Source of the DNA: Thiopontia sp964416755
GTDB taxonomy: Bacteria > Pseudomonadota > Gammaproteobacteria > GCF-002020875
Assembly (NCBI GenBank): GCA_964416755.1
Contig: CAYQFH010000061.1
Span: forward strand, 1 to 16,114
Reading direction: 5' to 3'
DNA length: 16,114 bases
Shown: positions 5,729 through 12,332 of the stretch, in pieces
How positions within the stretch are numbered: the stretch's first letter is position 1
How the letters are laid out: every line of letters begins with the position of its first letter
The notes under the pieces: model-generated
The model's database searches: none
Told to the model about the DNA's origin: nothing
Seen by the model: only the letters and a program-made list of their open reading frames with translations
Position numbers and translations under genes: made by a program

Positions 5729-6592
5729 CTACTCAATATTCTGCACCTGCTCCCGCATCTGTTCGATCAGCACCTTCATCTCCACCGCAATGCGCGTGGT
5801 CTCCACATGGGCTGACTTCGACCCTAGGGTATTGGCCTCACGGTGCAGCTCCTGCATCAGGAAGTCGAGGCGACGGCCCACTGCGCCCCCCTTGTTGATC
5901 ACCCGCTCCACCTCGTCGATGTGGGTGGTGAGGCGATCCATCTCTTCGTCGATGTCGAGCTTCTGTGCCTGTAGCGCCATCTCCTGCTCCAGCCGGTTCT
6001 CGTCGGCCTGCTCCAGAAATTCTGTCAGCCGTTCGCGCAGTTTGTCGCGGGTCTGTTCGATCACCTTGGGCATCTCCACCTTGGCCTGTTCGACCAGTGG
6101 GCGCAGGGCATCGCAGCGTTGTTGGATCATCTCCTTCAGCCGCTCCCCTTCGCGGGCACGGGTGTTGATTAGTTCTTGAACAGTCTCCTTGAACAACTCC
6201 AGTGCCTGCTGCTGGATGGTGGCAGTGTCGACCCCTTCGGCCTGGATCACGCCGGGCCAGGAGAGCACCTCCATCGGGTTGACGCGATCGGGGTTGTCGA
6301 TCAGGTGGGCGACGGTTTTGGCCGCCAGTGTTACCTTTTTGGCCAGTACCTCATCGACCACCACATCGCTGTTGCTGGCAGAGGGGGAGAAGCGCAGGCC
6401 GCACTCCACCTTGCCGCGCCCCAGTTTGTTGCGGCCGATCTCGCGTGCCTTGTTCTCGATTGGACGCAGATCCTCCGGCAGGCGCAGGAACAGTTCCAGA
6501 TAGCGGTGGTTGACGGCACGAATCTCCCAGGCGAGGCTGCCCCACTCGGCCTGTAGGTCTTTGCGTGCAAATGCGGTCATGCTCTGGATCAT
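5729..6592 (-). CDS. yicC: YicC/YloC-family endoribonuclease
   Basis: A 287-residue cytosolic protein. The start MIQSMTAFAR is the YicC signature, and the C-terminal half is DUF1732, ending with the hallmark INKGGAVGRRLDFLMQELHREANT. Family members are endoribonucleases; the E. coli protein has been linked to decay of the small RNA RyhB. I chose the ATG at 6590-6592 rather than an upstream in-frame start at 6733. It matches the family N terminus, has AAGGTG about 7 nt upstream, and the longer version would run into the rph coding region on the other strand. The length fits the family. It is divergent from rph with a 72-nt gap that must hold both promoters. In many gammaproteobacteria gmk follows yicC; here the island gene follows instead. 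Confidence 0.96.
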   Translation of the reverse strand: MIQSMTAFARKDLQAEWGSLAWEIRAVNHRYLELFLRLPEDLRPIENKAREIGRNKLGRGKVECGLRFSPSASNSDVVVDEVLAKKVTLAAKTVAHLIDNPDRVNPMEVLSWPGVIQAEGVDTATIQQQALELFKETVQELINTRAREGERLKEMIQQRCDALRPLVEQAKVEMPKVIEQTRDKLRERLTEFLEQADENRLEQEMALQAQKLDIDEEMDRLTTHIDEVERVINKGGAVGRRLDFLMQELHREANTLGSKSAHVETTRIAVEMKVLIEQMREQVQNIE

Positions 6593-6664
6593 TGATGGCA
6601 CCTTGTCTCTGTTTGCTGGATAATTCGCCCATTGAAAGGACAACAGTATACAAGGAGTGGAACC

Positions 6665-7378
6665 ATGCGACCCAGTAAAAGAGCACCCGATCAGATGCGT
6701 GAGATCAAGATTACCCGCAACTACACCAAACATGCCGAAGGCTCGGTGCTGGTGGAGTTTGGCGATACCAAGGTGATCTGCACCGCATCGGTGGAGGATC
6801 GTCTGCCACCGTGGCTGCGCGGCAAGGGGAGTGGCTGGGTCACTGCAGAGTATGGCATGCTGCCACGCTCGACCGGCAGTCGCATGGGGCGTGAGGCGGC
6901 TCGTGGCAAGCAGGGGGGGCGAACCATGGAGATCCAGCGACTGATCGGTCGCTCACTGCGTGCGGCGGTCGATATGAAGAAGCTGGGGGAGCAGCAGATC
7001 ACCGTCGATTGCGATGTAATCCAGGCCGATGGCGGCACCCGTACCGCGTCGATCACTGGTGGCTTTGTGGCGTTGAGTGATGCGATCAACCACCTCATCG
7101 AGAAGGGTGCGGTGAAGGAGAACCCGATTGTGACCCAGATTGCTTCGGTCTCGGTCGGTGTCTACAACGGTACCCCGGTATTGGATCTTGACTACGATGA
7201 GGACTCCAGTGCCGAGACTGATATGAATGTGGTGATGAATGGTGAAGGCCAGTTCATCGAGGTGCAGGGGACTGCGGAAGAGGCCCCGTTCAGCATGGAG
7301 GAGATGCAGCAGATGCTGGCGCTGGCGCAGCAGGGAATCACCAACCTGATCGAACACCAGAGTGAGGCGCTGAAATGA
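6665..7378 (+). CDS. rph: Ribonuclease PH
   Basis: A 237-residue phosphorolytic 3'-to-5' exoribonuclease that trims tRNA 3' extensions as a hexamer in the cytosol. The start MRPSKRAPDQMREI is typical. The phosphate- and RNA-binding core is present, with EYGMLPRST, the Arg-rich RGKQGGRTMEIQRLIGRSLRA and DCDVIQADGGTRTASITGG. The C terminus with DLDYDEDSSAETDMNVV and FIEVQGTAE is also complete. The ATG at 6665 is preferred over an in-frame upstream codon at 6632 because AAGGAG lies about 8 nt before it and the protein length matches the family. Its TGA overlaps the rdgB ATG in an ATGA, so rph and rdgB are likely translationally coupled. Confidence 0.97.
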   Translation: MRPSKRAPDQMREIKITRNYTKHAEGSVLVEFGDTKVICTASVEDRLPPWLRGKGSGWVTAEYGMLPRSTGSRMGREAARGKQGGRTMEIQRLIGRSLRAAVDMKKLGEQQITVDCDVIQADGGTRTASITGGFVALSDAINHLIEKGAVKENPIVTQIASVSVGVYNGTPVLDLDYDEDSSAETDMNVVMNGEGQFIEVQGTAEEAPFSMEEMQQMLALAQQGITNLIEHQSEALK

Positions 7379-8037
7379 GCCGAGTCGTGGCTGCAGACCA
7401 TCCATGGTCTGCCCCCGATGGGCATGCTTCGCATGGCACGACTCGTTCCAGACGAGTCGTTCTAGCCACAGGTAACAAAGGTAAGGTGCGTGAGCTGGGT
7501 GCACTGTTGGCCGACTTCGAGCTGGAGGTGGTGCCGCAGACCGAGTTCAATGTGGAGGAGGCTGAGGAGACCGGCCTCACCTTTGTCGAGAATGCGATTC
7601 TGAAGGCACGCAATGCAGCGGCGCAGACCGGGCTACCGGCGATTGCCGATGACTCTGGACTGGAGGTGGACCACCTCAAGGGGGCACCGGGGATCTACTC
7701 CGCCCGCTATGCGGGGGAGGGGGGCAATGATGGGGCCAACAACGTCAAGCTGCTGAAGGCGCTGGATGGAGTGCCCGAGGCGGAGCGCACCGCCCGCTTC
7801 CAGTGTGTGGTGGTCTACATGCGTCATGAGAATGATCCGGTACCGCTGATTGCCCAGGGGAGCTGGGAGGGGCATATCCTCGAAGCGCCGCAGGGGGAGA
7901 ATGGCTTTGGTTATGATCCGGTCTTCTTTGTGCCGGAGGAGAACTGCAGCTCCGCCGAGTTGGCACCGGAGGTGAAGAACAGTATGAGCCATCGGGGCAA
8001 GGCGCTTCAGCAGTTGGTGCAGCTACTACAGGGGTAA
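7375..8037 (+). CDS. rdgB: dITP/XTP pyrophosphatase (RdgB/HAM1) with N-terminal insertion
   Basis: A 220-residue house-cleaning enzyme that hydrolyses non-canonical purine triphosphates (dITP, XTP) to monophosphates. Family motifs are intact: VVLATGNKGKVRELG near the N terminus, the TGLTFVENAILKAR segment, ADDSGLEV, GFGYDPVF and the closing MSHRGKAL. The start is the ATG of an ATGA overlap with rph. The normal family start would read MSRVVLATGNKGK. Here 24 residues (roughly 6-29, AADHPWSAPDG to TTRSRR) are inserted between MSRVV and the repeated VV. They are encoded by a palindromic 72-bp insertion (separate entry) that keeps the frame. All catalytic parts lie after the insertion, so the enzyme should be active, with an extended flexible N terminus. 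hemW follows 62 nt downstream. Confidence 0.95.
   Translation: MSRVVAADHPWSAPDGHASHGTTRSRRVVLATGNKGKVRELGALLADFELEVVPQTEFNVEEAEETGLTFVENAILKARNAAAQTGLPAIADDSGLEVDHLKGAPGIYSARYAGEGGNDGANNVKLLKALDGVPEAERTARFQCVVVYMRHENDPVPLIAQGSWEGHILEAPQGENGFGYDPVFFVPEENCSSAELAPEVKNSMSHRGKALQQLVQLLQG
7381..7460. mobile_element. 72-bp palindromic in-frame insertion within rdgB, with 8-bp direct repeat
   Basis: CGAGTCGT occurs at 7381-7388 and again at 7453-7460, exactly 72 nt apart. Removing one copy plus the intervening DNA restores the normal RdgB start (MSRVVLATG). The insert is palindrome-rich. CGAGTCGTG (7381-7389) pairs with CACGACTCG (7437-7445). GCAGACCA (7393-7400) pairs with TGGTCTGC (7405-7412). ACGACTCG (7438-7445) also pairs with CGAGTCGT (7453-7460). 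The size, secondary structure and open frame recall protein-coding palindromic elements such as those described in Rickettsia. The 8-bp repeat may be a target duplication or part of the element. Confidence 0.75.
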
Positions 8038-8063
8038 GTTTTATCACTCTACCCCCATCCCAG

Positions 8064-8086
8064 CCTTCCCCCTGCAAGGGGGAAGG
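8064..8086. repeat. REP-like hairpin between rdgB and hemW
   Basis: CCTTCCCCC (8064-8072) pairs perfectly with GGGGGAAGG (8078-8086) around a 5-nt loop. It is preceded by a CTACCCCCATCCCAG-type C-rich tract, the look of dispersed repetitive hairpins common in many proteobacterial intergenic regions. No T-run follows, so it is not a standard terminator. Its right arm and the next two bases make AAGGAG (8083-8088), the only Shine-Dalgarno-like sequence ahead of hemW. Confidence 0.65.
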
Positions 8087-8099
8087 AGTCAAAGATTAT

Positions 8100-9266
8100 G
8101 TGGTAACTGATACAGCACTAAAATTTACTGCAGCGATCCCGCTATCGCTCTATATTCATCTGCCGTGGTGCGTGCAGAAGTGCCCCTATTGTGACTTCAA
8201 CTCGCATGCTGCGTTGGGGCCTCCATTTGCACAGTATGTCGATGCGCTGCTGAAGGATCTGGAGTCGGAGCTGCCTGCAGTGTGGGGGCGTCCGGTGCGC
8301 TCCATCTTTATCGGGGGCGGCACCCCCAGTCTCTTTCCAGATATTGAAATTGCGCGACTACTCTCCGGTATCCGTGCGCGGCTGCCGCTGGTGCCCGATC
8401 CCGAGATTACGCTGGAGGCCAATCCCGGAACTGCCGATCAGAGCTACTTCAACGGCTACCGGCAGGCGGGAGTGAACCGTCTCTCCATCGGTGTACAGAG
8501 CTTTGGCGATGCACACCTGCAGCGCATCGGTCGCATCCATAACGGGGAGGAGGCGCAACAGGCGGTGGTAATGGCACGTCAGGCCGGGTTTGAGCACATC
8601 AACCTCGATCTGATGTTTGGCCTGCCGAGGCAAACCGAGACAGAGGCATTGACTGATCTGCAACAGGCCATTGCACTGGAAGTGGATCACCTCTCCTGGT
8701 ACCAACTGACGATGGAACCCAATACGCCGTTTGGCCACAGCCCACCTGTGGTACCGGATGAAGATCAGCTGTGGGAGATGCAGCAGGCGGGGCAGTCACT
8801 GTTACAACAAGCCGGTCTGCGACAGTATGAGATCTCTGCCTATGCACGACCTGACCAGCAGTGTCTGCACAATCTCAACTACTGGCGCTTTGGTGATTAC
8901 CTCGGCATTGGGGCAGGGGCGCATGCCAAGATCACCAATGTGGCGGAGGGAACAATCACCCGTACAGCCCGGTTACGCAGTCCGGAGCAATATTTGAAGA
9001 TTGCAGATTCTGAGCAGGCAATCAATAGCTGCAGAGTAGTGTCTGCTGAGGAGCTACCTTTGGAGTTCATGATGAACCAGCTGCGGCTGATGGAGCCATT
9101 CACGGTGCGCCACTTTGAGGAGCGTGGTGGTTGTCCGTGGTCCGTGGTTGAGCAGCCTGTGGCTGAGGCGGTTGGTCAGGGATTGCTGCAGTGGCGAGGT
9201 GAACAGCTCTCTGTTACAGTGCAGGGGAGGAACTTCCTCAATGATCTGTTGGAGTTGTTTCAGTAG
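8100..9266 (+). CDS. hemW: Radical SAM heme chaperone HemW
   Basis: A 388-residue cytosolic protein. The radical SAM cluster motif CxxxCxxC is formed by Cys24, Cys28 and Cys31 (IHLPWCVQKCPYCDFNSH), and GGGTPS at 72-77 is the SAM-binding glycine stretch. LNLDLMFGLPRQT, LSWYQLTMEPNTPF and the CLHNLNYWRFGDYLGIGAGAH segment are HemW hallmarks. The last 70 residues look like the HemW C-terminal domain. HemW-type proteins bind and insert heme into target proteins; many are mislabelled as oxygen-independent coproporphyrinogen oxidase (HemN). True HemN has an extra N-terminal cysteine pattern that is lacking here. The start is GTG at 8100: the ATG overlapping it is followed at once by a stop, and AAGGAG from the neighbouring hairpin lies 11 nt upstream. 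It follows rph-rdgB in the usual order. Confidence 0.93.
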   Translation: MVTDTALKFTAAIPLSLYIHLPWCVQKCPYCDFNSHAALGPPFAQYVDALLKDLESELPAVWGRPVRSIFIGGGTPSLFPDIEIARLLSGIRARLPLVPDPEITLEANPGTADQSYFNGYRQAGVNRLSIGVQSFGDAHLQRIGRIHNGEEAQQAVVMARQAGFEHINLDLMFGLPRQTETEALTDLQQAIALEVDHLSWYQLTMEPNTPFGHSPPVVPDEDQLWEMQQAGQSLLQQAGLRQYEISAYARPDQQCLHNLNYWRFGDYLGIGAGAHAKITNVAEGTITRTARLRSPEQYLKIADSEQAINSCRVVSAEELPLEFMMNQLRLMEPFTVRHFEERGGCPWSVVEQPVAEAVGQGLLQWRGEQLSVTVQGRNFLNDLLELFQ

Positions 9267-9294
9267 CAGCTATTGTATCTGGTGTCCACGGTTC

Positions 9295-9921
9295 TCACTC
9301 GTTGTTGGATAGCGCCAATTTCAATGCCAGTCCGGCAAATACTGTCCCTGCAATTCGGTTCAGAATCGGTTGCGCCTGTGGAGAGCGGCTGAACCACTCG
9401 CCAATGCCGCCGGCCAGCAGAGCCAGTGTGATGAAGAAGAGCAGTGCCACCACGATAAACAGCCCTCCCAGCAGAAACAGCTGTGCCGTGACTGATCCCG
9501 CAGCAGGTGCTGTGAATTGCGGAAGAAAGGCGAGAAAGAAGATGGATACCTTGGGGTTGGTGATATTCATGATGATGCCGCGCCGGTAGAGTGCGCTACC
9601 GGAGGTGGAGGCCGGAGGGTGTGACGTATCGATGGATGATGCGCGAAAGGCCTGCCATGCCAGATAGAGCAGGTAGGCGGCACCCAGCCCCTTCAAGATG
9701 GTGAAGGCTACTGCAGAGGTCTGGAACAGAACCGCCAGCCCCAGTGCCACTGCTGTGGTGTGAAACAGCAATCCGGTACACAACCCCAGCGTAATCATGA
9801 CTCCGGATTTTCTCCCCTGCACCATAGATTGGGTGAGCACAAAGAGGTTGTCCGGACCGGGGGCGATACAGAGCAGTGTGGATGCGATCAGGAAGGTGGT
9901 GAGGGTCTCTATCGGGATCAT
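9295..9921 (-). CDS. LysE/RhtB-family amino-acid exporter
   Basis: A 208-residue inner-membrane protein with about six hydrophobic segments. The LysE signature APGPDNLFVLTQSMVQGRKSG lies at the end of the first helix, followed by GLCTGLLFH. AAYLLYLAWQAFR and the NITNPKVSIFFLAFLPQF segment are also typical. Members export amino acids such as lysine, threonine, homoserine or their derivatives by proton-driven antiport; the substrate cannot be read from the sequence. Length matches the family. It is convergent with hemW (28-nt gap). The ATG at 9919-9921 starts the usual MIPIETLTTF-like N terminus, but no strong ribosome site precedes it. Confidence 0.92.
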   Translation of the reverse strand: MIPIETLTTFLIASTLLCIAPGPDNLFVLTQSMVQGRKSGVMITLGLCTGLLFHTTAVALGLAVLFQTSAVAFTILKGLGAAYLLYLAWQAFRASSIDTSHPPASTSGSALYRRGIIMNITNPKVSIFFLAFLPQFTAPAAGSVTAQLFLLGGLFIVVALLFFITLALLAGGIGEWFSRSPQAQPILNRIAGTVFAGLALKLALSNNE

Positions 9922-9979
9922 CGCTGTTAGGTGAGGAGTGTTTCAGGAAGTGTAGCGTCGCCGCAGAGCAGATCAAGCC

Positions 9980-10250
9980 CTAGTACTCGAACCACATTGT
10001 TTTGATGAATACAGAATCACACACAGCGCCCAAGACAAGGCGTAGCCATGCAGGCATAGTCACTCTATGTCAAATGGCTGCAACGCTGTATTGGGTGCTG
10101 TGTGTGGTTCCCTTCGGGCGGGCAAAAAACAGCCATCTGCTACGTTGTCTTCGCTTGAATTGGCTACGGCCAGTCCTGCGTTCGTCCGCCTTGCAGCTGA
10201 CCGCTTTTTGCTCCGCTGTATCCCTCCAAACAATGTGGCTCGAGTACTAG
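9980..10250. mobile_element. MITE-like 271-bp element with about 23-bp terminal inverted repeats
   Basis: The left end 9980-10002 (CTAGTACTCGAACCACATTG and on) matches the reverse complement of 10228-10250 at 22 of 23 positions. Inside, CACACAGCGCCCAA (about 10020) pairs imperfectly with TTGGGTGCTGTGTG (about 10093-10106), and CATAG/CTATG form a small inner stem. Copies of a GACAAGGCGTAGC-like motif recur in inverted, diverged form near 10140-10150 (GCTACGTTGTC). There is no transposase and no credible coding frame. CTAG at both tips may be part of the repeat or a target duplication. It fills most of the 386-nt gap between the LysE gene and the next possible gene at 10308. Confidence 0.7.
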
Positions 10251-10307
10251 TCTCATGCCTGAGGTACTATAGGGCGATCCTGACACTACACTTTTTCAGC
10301 AAACACG

Positions 10308-10475
10308 ATGATTCGGTTCCTCCGACAGCTGCTCTCTCGATTGAGGGGAGAGCAGCACAGACGCAAGCCAGTGGGTGATGCGAAGATGAAGATCTCTGAT
10401 GAGATGGCGGAGGCGATGGCGAGCCGGATGAAGCTGGATGCGGAGCGTCACCGCAAGCGCCATCGGGATGATTGA
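10308..10475 (+). CDS. Possible small, highly charged 55-residue protein
   Basis: The frame encodes a 55-residue protein from MIRFLRQLLS to AERHRKRHRDD. It starts with a short basic amphipathic helix, and the middle (KISDEMAEAMASRMKLDAE) looks helical. The C terminus is rich in Arg and His. I recognise no family. Third-position G/C use in the second half resembles the neighbouring core genes, which favours a real gene. Against it, no ribosome binding site precedes the ATG, and the first 40 codons overlap a longer open frame on the other strand. A shorter version from the ATG at 10386 is also possible. It converges on the DUF697 gene 73 nt away. Confidence 0.35.
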   Translation: MIRFLRQLLSRLRGEQHRRKPVGDAKMKISDEMAEAMASRMKLDAERHRKRHRDD

Positions 10476-10548
10476 GGACAAACTGTAGACGTTTCAGTCT
10501 TCTCTGCCGCTCTACTGAATTGATCAAGCGATCCGGTGTCGGGCAGTG

Positions 10549-11046
10549 TTACGACTGCTGTTTTGTCATAACGGTTTTGCCCTCTTCTGCAAGGGTCTCC
10601 ATCCGCTCCCGCGCCTGTTTCAGATCGAGATCCTCCAGAGTGCCGCCAGTCTCGAAGTGTTCGATAAACAGTGTGCCAACGGCGTAGGTGAGTGCGCCGC
10701 CCATCATGCTCATGCCGATACCGGAACCGGTGCTACCGATTCCGGGAATCAGTTTGAAGCTGGAGACCGCCATCATTCCAACGCCACTGCTGAGTGCAGT
10801 GATCAGCGCCTTGGCTCGGTTGCGGCTGAATTTGATACCGTATTCGATGGAGATCTCGTTGACCATCTTCAGCTGAATGGCGGTGATCCCGACCACATCG
10901 ACCAGCGGTACCGGAACCAGTCCGACCGAGGCACTCCAGAAGACGTTCTCGATCACAATGCGCTGGCAGGCTGCGCGGCGTCGGCTCTCGTTACTGAGGA
11001 TGACATCCTTTTCGATCTCAATGGCTTCAATTTCCGGATATTGCAT
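10549..11046 (-). CDS. DUF697-family membrane protein
   Basis: A 165-residue protein from the chosen start. The family pattern is clear: a basic helix (ESRRRAACQRIVIEN), then a hydrophobic segment with GLVPVPLVDVVGITAIQLKM. A second conserved region follows (EYGIKFSRNRAKALITAL), then a glycine-rich hydrophobic hairpin (KLIPGIGSTGSGIGMSMMGG) and the hallmark ALTYAVGTLFIEHFETGGTL. DUF697 domains occur alone or fused to GTPases, as in YcjF-like proteins, and probably associate with the inner membrane; their activity is not established. I start at 11044-11046 (MQYPEIEAIE) because AGGT lies about 7 nt upstream. An in-frame ATG 14 codons earlier (11088) lacks a ribosome site. It is divergent from the LCIB-like gene with a 111-nt gap. 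Confidence 0.8.
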   Translation of the reverse strand: MQYPEIEAIEIEKDVILSNESRRRAACQRIVIENVFWSASVGLVPVPLVDVVGITAIQLKMVNEISIEYGIKFSRNRAKALITALSSGVGMMAVSSFKLIPGIGSTGSGIGMSMMGGALTYAVGTLFIEHFETGGTLEDLDLKQARERMETLAEEGKTVMTKQQS

Positions 11047-11157
11047 GGGTTTACCTGTTTGGAGTGCCTGATGAATCAACTGTATCATCCGTTTGCGGTT
11101 GTACCAAGGTCGGAATAAACTCTCTCTTTTTCGCGGAGTGGGCGGGAGGCGTTGACC

Positions 11158-12276
11158 ATGAAGAAAATGGGCGATTTTCAGTTGGAGCAGCGGGTAATCC
11201 GCTACAACGAGTTTGTGCCAAAACTCTACAATCTCTGCCTCTCTCTGGGGTTTGAAGCAGGCAAGATCATGCCCTCGCGCGCCTTCTGCTCAGACGAGAA
11301 CCAGGGTTTTGCGGTGATGCAGTTGGCCAGGCACTTTGCTACCTTCCCCTTTAACCATGGTCGTGTTGGCGGCATTGTGGCAACCGATCGCCACGGCCCC
11401 CATGCACACCACGGTCAGGATATGGTGATCGTACAGGCGAGCCATGTGGGTTACGATCCGGAGAGCAGGCAGTTCGGTATCTTCCGCCGTCTGCAGACTA
11501 CCCACTGTGACTCCAGCACCGACTGCGGCAAGGTGGCGGGGGTCTCCAGCTGGTATCTCAACGAGTTCCACTTTGCCTGCGAAAATATTCTGATGGAGCG
11601 CCGTGAAGATGAAGTGTTGGTGACCATCGATAATCAGCTGCTGGACACCGACCGTGAAGAGGGGTTGATACTCGATCTGGACAAGATGCTGCAGGGGGAG
11701 AGTGGAGCGAGCCCGATTGAGGCACTCAGCAGTGCCAGAACCTTTGCCGCTGCGGAGACCTTTGCGGCCCGTTTTGCCTCACTGGCGGAGGGGGAGACGC
11801 AGGTGATCGGTTCGGCACTGACTGGAGATCTCTTCCATTTCAAACACAATATTCTGGATGTCGAGGAGGGGGCTGACCACTTGGAGCGCAACTTGTTGCC
11901 CTATATGCCGCTGGTGGTCACGGCACACTCCCCCATGCTGGTTGCAGCGCAGATCAACTCACAGGTGGAGTTTGATCGCGCCTTCCGTACCATGGCCAAT
12001 GAACCGGCCTACCGAGGTAAGCGCCTGCTCTTTGTCTCTGGTCTGCATATCGATATTTCACCTGAAGAGGGTCAGGTATTCGCGCAGACGCAGTTTGTGC
12101 CCTGGGCCGCCTACTATCAGGATAGTGATGGCTCCCATGAGATTTTTGAGCAGGAGACGCTATACGAATTGTTGATGGAACAGTCGGCGGAGAATCCGGA
12201 TCAGATCGATGTGGAGGGTGCGCTTACGCAGGTCGAGGTGCTGGCTGAGGTAAATGTTGAAGGTGGAGAGGGATGA
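11158..12276 (+). CDS. Probable LCIB/theta-type carbonic anhydrase homologue with extra C-terminal half
   Basis: A 372-residue, apparently soluble protein without a signal peptide. Residues about 15-135 follow the layout I recall for the LCIB family (limiting-CO2-inducible proteins, a beta-like carbonic anhydrase group). RAFCSDEN at 41-48 has Cys44 and Asp46 in a CxD pattern. FPFNHGRVGG at 63-72 and a His-rich stretch at 79-85 follow. ASHVGYDP at 94-101 has His96, and STDCGKV at 120-126 has Cys123. Cys44, His96 and Cys123 are candidate zinc ligands. This would place it in CO2/bicarbonate interconversion, plausible in an autotroph. The second half (residues about 150-372) is acidic and unassigned. 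The ATG at 11158 has GGGAGG 8 nt upstream; a TTG two codons earlier is ignored. The thioredoxin gene follows 56 nt downstream. The assignment rests on motif order only; an uncharacterised family is the alternative. Confidence 0.5.
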   Translation: MKKMGDFQLEQRVIRYNEFVPKLYNLCLSLGFEAGKIMPSRAFCSDENQGFAVMQLARHFATFPFNHGRVGGIVATDRHGPHAHHGQDMVIVQASHVGYDPESRQFGIFRRLQTTHCDSSTDCGKVAGVSSWYLNEFHFACENILMERREDEVLVTIDNQLLDTDREEGLILDLDKMLQGESGASPIEALSSARTFAAAETFAARFASLAEGETQVIGSALTGDLFHFKHNILDVEEGADHLERNLLPYMPLVVTAHSPMLVAAQINSQVEFDRAFRTMANEPAYRGKRLLFVSGLHIDISPEEGQVFAQTQFVPWAAYYQDSDGSHEIFEQETLYELLMEQSAENPDQIDVEGALTQVEVLAEVNVEGGEG

Positions 12277-12332
12277 TTTTCTGCGCTGGGGGATCAATCA
12301 GGTAGATTGTTAATGTCTGGAGGGACTATTTG

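Noticed and set aside
5709..6179. Long plus-strand frame opposite yicC
   Set aside because: The translation is Ser/Arg/Cys-rich low-complexity, typical of an antisense shadow of a GC-rich gene. yicC on the other strand is unmistakable.
5729..6733. Longer version of yicC with 47 extra N-terminal residues
   Set aside because: The extension reads across the rph start region and lacks family similarity; MIQSMTAFAR with a good ribosome site is the proper start.
6953..8092. Several minus-strand frames opposite rph and rdgB
   Set aside because: They are shadows in high-GC coding DNA, with no protein-like sequence and no start signals; the plus-strand genes have complete family motifs.
10002..10378. 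Overlapping open frames across the MITE-like element
   Set aside because: Compositions look non-coding, they coincide with inverted repeats, and no family is recognisable.
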